A DNA stretch of 64,000 bases, from assembly GCA_963677015.1 (NCBI GenBank), contig OY781533.1, positions 1 to 64,000 of the forward strand, read 5' to 3'. This document shows positions 55,868 through 64,000 of the stretch, one piece after another. Position numbers and translations under genes: made by a program. Each line of letters opens with the position of its first letter. Positions within the stretch are counted from its first letter, which is position 1. Under the pieces are notes generated by a model. The model did no database searches. It saw only the letters and a program-made list of their open reading frames with translations, and was not told the origin of the DNA. Source of the DNA: G963556115 sp963677015. Lineage in GTDB: Bacteria > Planctomycetota > SZUA-567.

Positions 55868-57946
55868 ATGACGGTAACCCTAGAGAGCAGTATTCAGTAT
55901 TTGAAGGGAGTTGGACCTGCGCGGGCGGAGGATTTTTCACGGTTGGGAGTATACACTCTTAAAGATCTGCTCTATACTTTTCCCCGTGATATTTCTGATC
56001 GTTCCAATATTTCAACAATAGCTGATATCACTGATAATGGTGAGAATGTGATAATGGGACGGGTTGAGCGTATAAATGAATTTCGTCCGCGTGGGAAACT
56101 TAAACATATTTTAAATGCCAGAATTTATGATGGTACAGGGTATGCGGATGCAGTATGGTTCAATGCCCAGTGGATACGTGAAAAGATAGAGGGCAAGACT
56201 TTGATAATGTATGGTAAGTTTCAGCGTGAGGGGCGATTGCTGAAGATTAGCCATCCGCAGTATGAAGTGGTGCCTGATGACGGAATTATCGGTAAGGAGC
56301 TGCTCAGTGTAGGCAGAATGGTTCCGCTTTATCCCTGTAAGGGTAAATTAACTCAGACTGTCTGGCGCAAAGTAATGAGTCTGGCTCTAGATGTCGGGCT
56401 CGGCTTACTTGAGGAATTCTATACGGCTGAATTTATCGCTGCTCATAGCTTGCTTGGTCGCAGTGAAGCGGTGAAGAATATGCATTTCCCTGAATCTGAT
56501 ATTTTACGGGAACAGTCTGCCCGACGTTTGGCATTTGATGAGTCAATATTTATGCAACTGGCAATACTGGTACGGCGCAGAGGGTTTGAAACAGCTTTTC
56601 CGGGGAGAGCATTTGGTTTTTCAAGGTTGCTTGATTCACGCATAAAGAAATTGTTTCCTTTCAGATTTACTGTCGCGCAACAGAAGGTTATTGATGAGAT
56701 TGTCACTGACATGCAGAGTGTAAAACCGATGCATCGTCTGGTACAGGGAGATGTCGGCAGCGGTAAAACAGCGGTCGCAGTATTTGCTATGCTGGTGGCG
56801 GTAGCAGGAAAGACTCAGGCGTGTATGATGGCTCCGACCGGGCTGCTGGCGCGGCAGCATTATCAGACTGTTGTCTCGTTATTACAGAGCAGTGCAAAAT
56901 CGAGTGTAAGAGTCAAACTTCTTACCAGTGGCATGAAAAAGAGCGAAAGAGAGCTTCTTAAAATTGAGCTGGCTGCAGGCGGTATTGATATTCTTATTGC
57001 GACACATTCAGTTATTCAGAATGATATTGAATTCAAGAATCTTGGTCTGGTGGTAATCGATGAGCAGCATAAGTTCGGGGTTGAGCAGCGTGAGAGTCTG
57101 GTCAGTAAAGGGGTAAGACCTGATATTATTGTTATGACCGCTACTCCGATACCACGCAGTCTGGCGCTTACGGTTTATGGTGATCTTGATGTCAGTGTAA
57201 TTGATGCTTTACCTCCGGGTAGAAAACCGATTAAAACAAATCTGGTTGTCAGTAGCAGACAACATGAAGTCTGGAGATTCGTTAAGAAAGAACTGGCTAT
57301 GGGCAGGCAGGCGTATATCGTCAGCCCCTTGCTTGAGGAGAATGAAGATAGTGATCTGGTCTCTGCAAAAGAGGCTTTTGAGGATCTGGCCAATGGTGAG
57401 TTTGCAGATTATTCGGTAGCGCTGATGCATGGTAAAATGAAGCGTGAAGAGCAGCTGGAACTGATGAATCGGTTTAGAGATAATGAGATTAATTTACTTA
57501 TCAGTACTGTTGTAATTGAAGTGGGTGTGGATGTTAAAAATGCCAATACAATGGTAGTCCTGCATGCAAATCGCTTTGGGCTGGCTCAGTTGCATCAGCT
57601 CCGTGGACGGGTGGGAAGAGGAGAAGAACAGGGCTATTTCTTTATGCTGTCTGACGCCAAGAATGCAAGTGCTATTGAAAGACTCTCTGTGCTGGTGGAG
57701 ACGGGTGATGGTTTTGTTATTGCTCAGGAAGATCTGCGTATGCGCGGTCCGGGTGAGTTTCTTGGCGTTCGTCAGCATGGATTGCCTGAGCTGAAGGTAC
57801 TGGATATAGCCAGAGACTTTGAGATGATAAAGGAAACCAAGCAGGAAGCATTAATGTTATATGAACAAATATGCGACGGTGAACTTCTGCATCTGGCGGC
57901 AGAGTTGGAGCTTACACTTAAAAAGTATGGCGGAGGAATCGGATGA
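55868..57946 (+). CDS. recG: ATP-dependent DNA helicase RecG
   Basis: 692 residues, the usual length. RecG reverses stalled replication forks and helps Holliday-junction processing. Order: N-terminal wedge OB domain (SSIQYLKGVGPARAEDFSRLGVYTLKDLLYTFPRDISDRS), SF2 helicase with Walker A VQGDVGSGKTAVA, DEQH box VVIDEQHKFGVEQRE, MTATPIPRSLAL, and LLISTVVIEVGVDVKNANTMVVLHANRFGLAQLHQLRGRVGRG with the QxxGRxGR element; the C-terminal TGDGFVIAQEDLRMRGPGEFLG motif is characteristic. Stop codon overlaps the next gene start. Confidence 0.97.
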   Translation: MTVTLESSIQYLKGVGPARAEDFSRLGVYTLKDLLYTFPRDISDRSNISTIADITDNGENVIMGRVERINEFRPRGKLKHILNARIYDGTGYADAVWFNAQWIREKIEGKTLIMYGKFQREGRLLKISHPQYEVVPDDGIIGKELLSVGRMVPLYPCKGKLTQTVWRKVMSLALDVGLGLLEEFYTAEFIAAHSLLGRSEAVKNMHFPESDILREQSARRLAFDESIFMQLAILVRRRGFETAFPGRAFGFSRLLDSRIKKLFPFRFTVAQQKVIDEIVTDMQSVKPMHRLVQGDVGSGKTAVAVFAMLVAVAGKTQACMMAPTGLLARQHYQTVVSLLQSSAKSSVRVKLLTSGMKKSERELLKIELAAGGIDILIATHSVIQNDIEFKNLGLVVIDEQHKFGVEQRESLVSKGVRPDIIVMTATPIPRSLALTVYGDLDVSVIDALPPGRKPIKTNLVVSSRQHEVWRFVKKELAMGRQAYIVSPLLEENEDSDLVSAKEAFEDLANGEFADYSVALMHGKMKREEQLELMNRFRDNEINLLISTVVIEVGVDVKNANTMVVLHANRFGLAQLHQLRGRVGRGEEQGYFFMLSDAKNASAIERLSVLVETGDGFVIAQEDLRMRGPGEFLGVRQHGLPELKVLDIARDFEMIKETKQEALMLYEQICDGELLHLAAELELTLKKYGGGIG

Positions 57947-58662
57947 ATATTAAAAAAAAATTTCTTGGTGTTGTGTTATGGAGGATATGTATATTTGTAA
58001 GTATTCTGACGTTGTCCGGCTGTGGTGGTAACGATATTGCCGGGAAAACAGCGGAGACCGGTCAGGAATCATCAGGAGAAGGCGGATACAGCTGGATGAC
58101 ACTTCGCCTGCCGTGGGAGGGAAACTTTGATATGCCGTTTATTGGCGGTGGTTTTACCAAAGAATCACAAGCCCAGCAGATTAATTTGAAAACGCTGAAA
58201 GAATACACTATTTATGTTACTCTTGGTTCAACAGAATATAGGGTATATAATGTAGTGGCTATCCGCAGTAACGGGGAAGCTATCGCCGCATATAAGGATC
58301 CTCAGAATTACAGGTACTACCAGAAAAAGTTCCGGTTAAATTCTTCTCAGCTGCAGAAACTTTTTAAGGTGCTGAAAAAGAATAATGCGGGGAGTATGGT
58401 GGCAAGTTCAGTAAGTGAAGATAATAATAAACGAGGGCTTATCGGCGGCTTTACTCTGGTTAGTGGGAAAAAGGTGCGCAGAAGTTATTTTAATGATTCC
58501 TGGCCAAAAGACTTTAAGAATATAGTTGATTTTATAAATGAAAGTATCCTCTGTTATCAGCCGGATTCAAAAGATAACGGTTTCAGTCTAGTAACTGATA
58601 GTATAATAACCGTAGATCCTGAGGCTACTCTGGCAGCCAGAGGTTTGATAGACGGGAAATAA
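57943..58662 (+). CDS. Predicted lipoprotein of unknown function
   Basis: 239 residues. Signal peptide with a lipobox LTLSGCGG (Cys near residue 27), so probably lipid-anchored. The rest is polar with KTLKEYTIYVTLGSTEYRVYNVVAIRSNG (beta-rich) and a C-terminal Lys/Asn-rich region; no enzymatic motif. ATG 57943 overlaps the recG TGA (ATGA), and tex follows 17 bp later, so it is co-transcribed with two nucleic-acid genes but no functional link is evident. Confidence 0.7.
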   Translation: MNIKKKFLGVVLWRICIFVSILTLSGCGGNDIAGKTAETGQESSGEGGYSWMTLRLPWEGNFDMPFIGGGFTKESQAQQINLKTLKEYTIYVTLGSTEYRVYNVVAIRSNGEAIAAYKDPQNYRYYQKKFRLNSSQLQKLFKVLKKNNAGSMVASSVSEDNNKRGLIGGFTLVSGKKVRRSYFNDSWPKDFKNIVDFINESILCYQPDSKDNGFSLVTDSIITVDPEATLAARGLIDGK

Positions 58663-58682
58663 TATTTAATAAGGAACAGGTG

Positions 58683-60824
58683 TTGAATAAAGAATTTGAA
58701 ATTGATAGTAAAATTGTATCACTGATAGCGACGGAGTTGCATGTCAAAGATAAACAGGTAATGGCGTTGGGAGAGCTTTTTGCTTCTGAAGCGACAATTC
58801 CATTTATAGCCCGGTATCGTAAAGAAGCTACAGGCGGACTTGATGAAGTGGTTATTCAGCAAGCAAAATTGCGGTTTGAATTTTATGCTGAACTTGAAAA
58901 AAGGCGAGCTTATATTCTGAAGTCATTGGAGGACCGTGAACTGCTGACTCCTGAGCTGCAAAATGCAATTCTGCAGACTTATTCTGCAACCGATCTTGAA
59001 GATATTTTTCTACCATATAAACCGAAGAGAAGAACTAGAGCTACTATTGCCCGTGAGAAAGGTCTTGAGCCGCTTGCTGAACTTATTCTAAAGCAACAGC
59101 AGAATACTGATCTTGAGCAGGAAGCAGTTAAATTTGTATCTCTTGAAAAAGATGTCCCTGATATTGCGGCGGCTCTTGCCGGTGCTGGGGATATAATTGC
59201 CGAGTTTATAAGTGAAGACAAAGAGGTGCGTAAAAGACTTCGGGAACTGTTTGCTGTTGAAGCTGAGCTTTCATCGGTTCTGATAAAAAAGAATATTGAT
59301 AAAGGTGAAAAATTCAAAGATTATTTCGACTGGAATGAAAAAGCTTCATCTTCACCTTCACACCGGGTGCTGGCGTTGTTTCGTGGCGAAAATGCAGGTG
59401 TCCTAAAGCTCAGAATACGCCCTGCTGAAGCAAAGGCACTGCGTATTATGCAGCTATATCTGATCAGAAAAAACTGTCCGTGTATAGAATATTTGTCTGC
59501 AGTGATTACTGATTCGTATGATCGGCTTATTGCTCCGTCACTGGAAAATGAGCTGCGTGGGGAACTCAAGCAACTGGCTGATAATGAGGCTGTAAAGGTT
59601 TTTGCTCAGAATCTTCGGGAGCTGCTGATGGCGCCTCCACTTGGTAATCGCGCCGTTCTGGCTATTGATCCCGGAATACGTACAGGATGTAAACTGGTTG
59701 CGTTGAATGAATACGGTGACTTACTCGATAATACCGTTGTTTTTATTGACAGGAAACAGAATGAAGCTGAGAAAATAATCAGGCAATGGGTTGAGAAATA
59801 CAGGTCTACCGCCATTGCAATTGGCAATGGAACTTATGGTCGGGAGTCGGAGAAATTTGTGCGGTCGCTCAAGATTGCAGAGGTCGATGTGATAATGGTA
59901 AGTGAGAGCGGGGCCTCAGTATACTCGGCTTCAGAGACTGCAAGAGAGGAATTTCCTGATTATGATCTTACGGTGCGGGGGGCGGTATCTATTGGGCGTC
60001 GTTTACTTGATCCTCTGGCGGAGCTGGTAAAAATTGATCCTAAATCAATTGGTGTTGGGCAATATCAGCATGATGTAGATCAGAAATTACTCAAGGACGG
60101 GCTGGATTCAGTGGTTATGAGTTGTGTGAATGCGGTAGGAGTAGAGCTGAATACTGCGAGTAAAGAGCTGTTGACTTATGTTTCCGGGATTGGAGAAAAA
60201 ATTGCGGAGAATATTATTAAATATCGAAGTGGGAATGGAGAATTTAAATCGCGTAAGGATATTTTGAAAGTGCCCAGACTTGGAGCAAAGGCATATGAAC
60301 AGGCGGCCGGTTTCATTCGGGTTAATAACAGTGCTAATCCATTGGATCGGAGTGCTGTGCATCCTGAGTCATATGGAATTGTTGAGAAGATGGCGCGGAA
60401 CAGCAGATGTACAGTCGTTGATCTATTGGATAATCAGCAATTGCGTGCCGGTATAGTTCTTGAAGATTATATAACTGAAAAAGCAGGATTACCGACACTT
60501 GAGGATATAATGCGGGAACTGGCAAGGCCTGGAAGAGATCCCAGAGCTGAGTTTAAGTTATTTGCGTTCAGTAATGATGTCAATGAGATTGGTGATTTAA
60601 ATGAAGGGATGGTATTGCCGGGTATCGTAACTAATGTAACGAATTTTGGTGCTTTTGTGGATATTGGAGTGCATCAGGATGGTTTGGTGCATATCAGTCA
60701 GTTGGCAGATAAATATGTTGCAGATCCTAATAGTATTGTTAAAGTGCAGCAGCAGGTTCAGGTTCGGGTACTCGAGGTCGATCAGAAAAGAAAGCGTATA
60801 TCACTCAGTATGAAGAAGAAATAA
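58683..60824 (+). CDS. tex: Tex family RNA-binding transcription accessory protein
   Basis: 713 residues from TTG 58683 (AAGGA seven bases upstream; GTG at 58680 is also possible). Order: N-terminal Tex/Spt6-like helix-turn-helix domain (EATIPFIARYRKEATGGLDEV), YqgF/RNase H-like domain (VLAIDPGIRTGCKLVAL with LLDNTVVFIDR), helix-hairpin-helix (YVSGIGEKIAENIIKYRSGNGEFKSRKDIL) and a C-terminal S1 RNA-binding domain (MVLPGIVTNVTNFGAFVDIGVHQDGLVHISQL). Tex affects transcription and gene expression, function incompletely known. It is third in the recG-lipoprotein-tex unit. Confidence 0.95.
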   Translation: MNKEFEIDSKIVSLIATELHVKDKQVMALGELFASEATIPFIARYRKEATGGLDEVVIQQAKLRFEFYAELEKRRAYILKSLEDRELLTPELQNAILQTYSATDLEDIFLPYKPKRRTRATIAREKGLEPLAELILKQQQNTDLEQEAVKFVSLEKDVPDIAAALAGAGDIIAEFISEDKEVRKRLRELFAVEAELSSVLIKKNIDKGEKFKDYFDWNEKASSSPSHRVLALFRGENAGVLKLRIRPAEAKALRIMQLYLIRKNCPCIEYLSAVITDSYDRLIAPSLENELRGELKQLADNEAVKVFAQNLRELLMAPPLGNRAVLAIDPGIRTGCKLVALNEYGDLLDNTVVFIDRKQNEAEKIIRQWVEKYRSTAIAIGNGTYGRESEKFVRSLKIAEVDVIMVSESGASVYSASETAREEFPDYDLTVRGAVSIGRRLLDPLAELVKIDPKSIGVGQYQHDVDQKLLKDGLDSVVMSCVNAVGVELNTASKELLTYVSGIGEKIAENIIKYRSGNGEFKSRKDILKVPRLGAKAYEQAAGFIRVNNSANPLDRSAVHPESYGIVEKMARNSRCTVVDLLDNQQLRAGIVLEDYITEKAGLPTLEDIMRELARPGRDPRAEFKLFAFSNDVNEIGDLNEGMVLPGIVTNVTNFGAFVDIGVHQDGLVHISQLADKYVADPNSIVKVQQQVQVRVLEVDQKRKRISLSMKKK

Positions 60825-60850
60825 GTGCGTTTTAAAATTATTATATCTGG

Positions 60851-60889
60851 TAACTCCTATAGCTTCAGCTATACGGAGTTATTTTTTTA
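60851..60889 (+). terminator. Terminator after tex
   Basis: TAACTCC + TATAGC stem pairs with GCTATA + GGAGTTA across a TTCA loop with a single bulged C, then TTTTTTT. Confidence 0.9.
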
Positions 60890-61036
60890 TGTGATGGATA
60901 AATAGCTTGAAAGAAAAATAATGCATGATAACATAAATTTTATATGCTTATTATCTTTTGTGCTATTATTTAGTATCAGCCGTAAGTTTAATATTAAAGC
61001 TGCAGCAGCAATTCAATCTGATATGGAGATTTTCAT

Positions 61037-63286
61037 ATGGGAGTAAAAAATAAGATTCTGATTACTGTTTCCTGTATTTTAATAATAACCTTGCTGCTAG
61101 GATATTTTTCAGTTAACTCAATGTTGTATGCGATGCTTGAAAATGATTCAAAACGTATCCAGAATGAAATGTTTAAGAAATGGCAGGTAACGGGAAAAGG
61201 AGTGTTTGAGCGTTATAACACACTTTTAGATATATATAAAGAGATGGCGTTATTTGAAGCAACGCTTTATTCACGTGATAAACATGTTATAGCGGCATAT
61301 GAAATTGCTAATTCCGGTAATTTGGATGATCCTTCTGATCCCAAAGTGGCTCAAGCCCGCAGGCAGTTGAAAAAGTATTTTCATGATAACATTGAAGGAA
61401 TAAGAAAATCTCATTCATCCCAGATATTTCGCCTGCATTTTCATACTAAAAATATTCATAGCCTAGCCCGAGTATGGCGAAATAACTGGCAGACATTTGT
61501 TGGTGAGGAGATGGTGGATATTTCGGATGATCTTTCGGGATTTCGTAATACCATAAAGAAGGTCAGGCAGACACGGGAGAATGTTACTGGTATTGAACTG
61601 GGTAAAGAGGGGCTGGTGGTAAGAGGGGTATGTCCGGTTTTTGGTGCTAATAATGAATATATGGGGTCTGTTGAGTACATTTGGCCGCTCACTGAAGTAA
61701 CACAGAGAATGGATGCAAATAAAAATATTAACCATGCATTATATATTCCCAAAAGCTATTTAAAGATTGCGGAAAGATTGCGCAATGAAAGTATTTATCC
61801 ACTACTGGATAATAAGTTTGTTCAAGTCTATGCCAGTAATGGAAAGCTTTTTGATAAGCTTGTCGGTTCCCGTCTGTTAGCAAGTTTTGAGAATGATCTA
61901 CTCTTTACCGTAGTTGAGGATCATTATATTACCAGTAATAAAATTTATGATTTTAGTGGTAACAATATTGGGTTGCTGGTTATATCTATTGATGTTGCCG
62001 ATGATTTGCAGTATTACAATACTGAGCGTGCAGAACTTCTGGGTATGGTAAGTTATTACAAATATATATTCGTTTTAGGCTGCCTGCTGTCCTTTGTTAT
62101 TATTTTTATAATTCTGTATGTCTTTTTGAACTGGATATTAAAAAGGCTTGATGAAGCTACGGAAAAGTTGACTGAAAGTGAGGAAAATTTCCGGGGCCTT
62201 ATTACACATCAGGTAAATGGCTTTGCGTTGCATGAAATAATACTTGATAAATCAGGGACTCCATATGATTATAGATTTTTGCTGATTAATCCGGCATTTG
62301 AGAGGATGACCGGTTTGTCTGCCACTGATGTTGTTGGTAAGACGGCACTTGAAATTTTACCAAATCTGGAGAGTAGCTGGATAGAATCTTATGGGCGGGT
62401 GGCTCTAGAACGGAAGTCACTTGAATTTGAAAATTATTCCCGCGAGTTTGAGAAGTATTTCGAAGTTTATGCGTTTTCACCAAAAAAATATCAGTTTGCA
62501 TGTGTCTTCAATGATGTGACTCAGAAGAAGCTGGATGAAATTGAAAAAACAAAGCTGCAGGAAGAATTATTATATTCTGAGAAGATGCGGGTTGTAGGAC
62601 AGCTTGCAGGTGGTGTCGCACATGATTTTAATAACAAACTTTCAGTAATTATAGGGGCTTGTGAATTACTGCAGAAGCATGAGCTGGGGGCAAATAATGA
62701 GCGGCTTCTGGATATGATTATGCAGGCGGCTGAGTATGCGGCGGATCTTTCTCAAAAACTGCTTACTTTTGGTCACCGTAATTTCATGCCGTTTTATGAT
62801 TTGGATATTCTGGAACTTCTTGATAATGCGGTGACAATGCTGCGGGAGAAGATACCGGCGGCAATTAGTTTTGAAGAATCCTATGAAGTTGAAAAACCAA
62901 TTGTCAATGGTGACAGGTCTCAACTATTCAGTTGTTTTGTCAATATTGGGATGAACGCCTATCAGGCGATGCCTGGAAGAGGGGTTATTCTGGTGAAGGC
63001 CGGTAATGTAGAGCTTAATTCTGATGATGTGTGCAGATATAATAATAAAATAAATCCTGGATTATTTATAAAAATTGAAATCAAGGATACTGGCAAAGGT
63101 ATATCGGAGGACAATCTGGCCAAAATCTTTGAGCCATTTTTCTCAACCAAAGGATTTGGTGACGGTAATGGCTTGGGGTTATCCGCAGCTTTAGGGGCGG
63201 TAGAACATCATAGCGGTGCTATTACAATTGATAGTGTAGTTGATGTTGGAACTACAGTTACTATATTGCTTCCATGTAAATCCTGA
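61037..63286 (+). CDS. Sensor histidine kinase with large periplasmic domain
   Basis: 749 residues. TM1 at about residues 5-25, then a ~310-residue extracytoplasmic region of the double-Cache type (QIFRLHFHTKNIHSLARVWR, GLVVRGVCPVFGANNEYMGSVEYIWPL) and TM2 at about 337-360. A PAS domain (VNGFALHEIILDKSGTPYDYRFLLINPAFERMTGLSATDVVGKTALE), HisKA (VVGQLAGGVAHDFNNKLSVIIGA) and HATPase_c (SCFVNIGMNAYQAM, DGNGLGLSAALGAV) follow. No receiver is attached; the partial receiver gene starting 63558 is a likely partner. Start ATG 61037 has GGAG. Confidence 0.93.
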   Translation: MGVKNKILITVSCILIITLLLGYFSVNSMLYAMLENDSKRIQNEMFKKWQVTGKGVFERYNTLLDIYKEMALFEATLYSRDKHVIAAYEIANSGNLDDPSDPKVAQARRQLKKYFHDNIEGIRKSHSSQIFRLHFHTKNIHSLARVWRNNWQTFVGEEMVDISDDLSGFRNTIKKVRQTRENVTGIELGKEGLVVRGVCPVFGANNEYMGSVEYIWPLTEVTQRMDANKNINHALYIPKSYLKIAERLRNESIYPLLDNKFVQVYASNGKLFDKLVGSRLLASFENDLLFTVVEDHYITSNKIYDFSGNNIGLLVISIDVADDLQYYNTERAELLGMVSYYKYIFVLGCLLSFVIIFIILYVFLNWILKRLDEATEKLTESEENFRGLITHQVNGFALHEIILDKSGTPYDYRFLLINPAFERMTGLSATDVVGKTALEILPNLESSWIESYGRVALERKSLEFENYSREFEKYFEVYAFSPKKYQFACVFNDVTQKKLDEIEKTKLQEELLYSEKMRVVGQLAGGVAHDFNNKLSVIIGACELLQKHELGANNERLLDMIMQAAEYAADLSQKLLTFGHRNFMPFYDLDILELLDNAVTMLREKIPAAISFEESYEVEKPIVNGDRSQLFSCFVNIGMNAYQAMPGRGVILVKAGNVELNSDDVCRYNNKINPGLFIKIEIKDTGKGISEDNLAKIFEPFFSTKGFGDGNGLGLSAALGAVEHHSGAITIDSVVDVGTTVTILLPCKS

Positions 63287-63557
63287 TAATAATTTTGTGT
63301 TAATAATTATATATAGTTTCAGGGCTGGCAATATTGAAACTGGTTAAGTTTTGTAGCGGCTTGTAAATTACAAGAGGTAATAAATGAAATAATTCAGGGC
63401 TATTATTTTGTTTGAAAAAAAAGTTTATGGTGTTAAAGTAAGTATGTGTGTTGATTATATTTAATATTAATAAGTGTTGTTGTTTCATGGTATGTTAAAG
63501 GGTGTGAATGAATTTTAATAAATAATATTCTGATTTTAAATAAAAAGGGAAAATTAT

Positions 63558-64000
63558 ATGCGTGAACTTTCCGGAGTTCCTATACTGATAATAGCAGATA
63601 ATGATATTTCAGGGAAGGCTCTGGCTACCGTACTTGAATCACTTAATATGCTTCCTGTATGGTGCAGCAACAGTATTCAGGCTACTGAATATGTCAGGAA
63701 TGATTTTTTCCCAATAATTATACTTGAGTCACAACAGATAAATCAGAGTATTCTGAATATGCTGCGTGATGTTAGAAGGGATGAAAGGTATTGCCATTTA
63801 CGTATTCTGGTTTTGACGTCACAGGATAATATAGCGGCGATTCCCGAGTATTTGCATAATGGTATTGACGATTATTTATTAAAGCCGGTTATGAAGGATA
63901 CATTGGCAAGCAGACTTTATGTACTTCTGCGTGAGCAGCAAAGATTATTATCATTGAAGTTTTTTGAAAAGAATTTTTCAATGGATATGCGTGGTTTGAC
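63558..64000 (+). CDS. Receiver-domain protein, 3' end outside window; Asp-to-Glu at the phospho-site
   Basis: Partial gene, 147 codons visible. Start ATG 63558 has AAGGGA. CheY-like fold: ILIIADNDISGKAL at the start (acidic residues Asp14, Asp16), a conserved Thr in ILVLTSQD and Lys in YLLKPV. At the phospho-acceptor position the sequence is PIIILESQQIN, giving Glu57 instead of Asp. Glu there often mimics permanent phosphorylation or marks a receiver that does not phosphorylate. It follows the sensor kinase by 271 bp. What is attached after the receiver is unseen. Confidence 0.8.
   Translation, partial: MRELSGVPILIIADNDISGKALATVLESLNMLPVWCSNSIQATEYVRNDFFPIIILESQQINQSILNMLRDVRRDERYCHLRILVLTSQDNIAAIPEYLHNGIDDYLLKPVMKDTLASRLYVLLREQQRLLSLKFFEKNFSMDMRGL

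Overview
The window is chromosomal DNA from a free-living, Gram-negative-type bacterium of moderate to low GC. It starts inside an rRNA operon (23S, then 5S) and continues through a mostly housekeeping region. Translation signals are ordinary: clear Shine-Dalgarno sites, ATG plus several TTG starts, and TAA/TAG/TGA stops. Signal peptides, a lipoprotein and the Cds/Upp genes fit a bacterium with an outer envelope. My guess is the PVC group (Lentisphaerota or a relative), but this is only an impression from gene content and I could not run a phylogeny. I found no tRNA, CRISPR array or intact insertion sequence.

Layout. 1-3430: end of an rRNA operon with a strong terminator. 3430-10100: accessory region with a 5'-truncated dhaL remnant, a very large SIR2-type (probable anti-phage NADase) gene, a DUF1349 protein and an orphan gene. 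9834-11540: a promoter, a structured leader carrying a 42-codon ORF, an intrinsic terminator and a MATE efflux gene, arranged like an attenuator. 11650-18700 (minus strand): AEC transporter, diketogulonate-type reductase, Gfo/Idh/MocA oxidoreductase, a TPR membrane protein, an exported protein with a likely in-frame UGA selenocysteine codon, and gatB. 18960-28030: an REC-first histidine kinase, cdsA, uppS, ptsI, citrate synthase and nadE. 28100-31620 (minus): a purine permease behind an attenuator-like leader, then an ArsR/permease/DUF6485/mini-thioredoxin cluster. 31710-45600: cobK/cbiJ, recR, mnmD-aroE, an ArsB/NhaD transporter, an EIIA-CBS protein, a UvrD/PcrA helicase, a basic-tailed orphan and a double DUF3857/transglutaminase protein. 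45770-51440: a MetH-activation-like protein, tRNA-queuosine mannosyltransferase, folK, zwf, an orphan and rpsD. 51600-64000: a ROK regulator, two large sensor kinases, recG, a lipoprotein, tex and a partial receiver protein cut by the window end.

How the genes connect. EI (ptsI) and an EIIA-CBS protein without a visible HPr suggest a regulatory PTS branch. zwf, citrate synthase and nadE supply NADPH, carbon and NAD. cobK and the MetH-reactivation-like gene both point to cobalamin use. mnmD and QTMAN both modify the tRNA wobble base.

Most interesting signal: the exported 436-residue ORF on the minus strand ends at a UGA that is followed in frame by 51 more sense codons. The UGA has a perfect 8-bp hairpin starting 12 nt downstream, with a GG-starting loop 20 nt away, as expected of a bacterial SECIS. 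A cysteine lies four residues after the UGA. I read this as a candidate undescribed selenoprotein.
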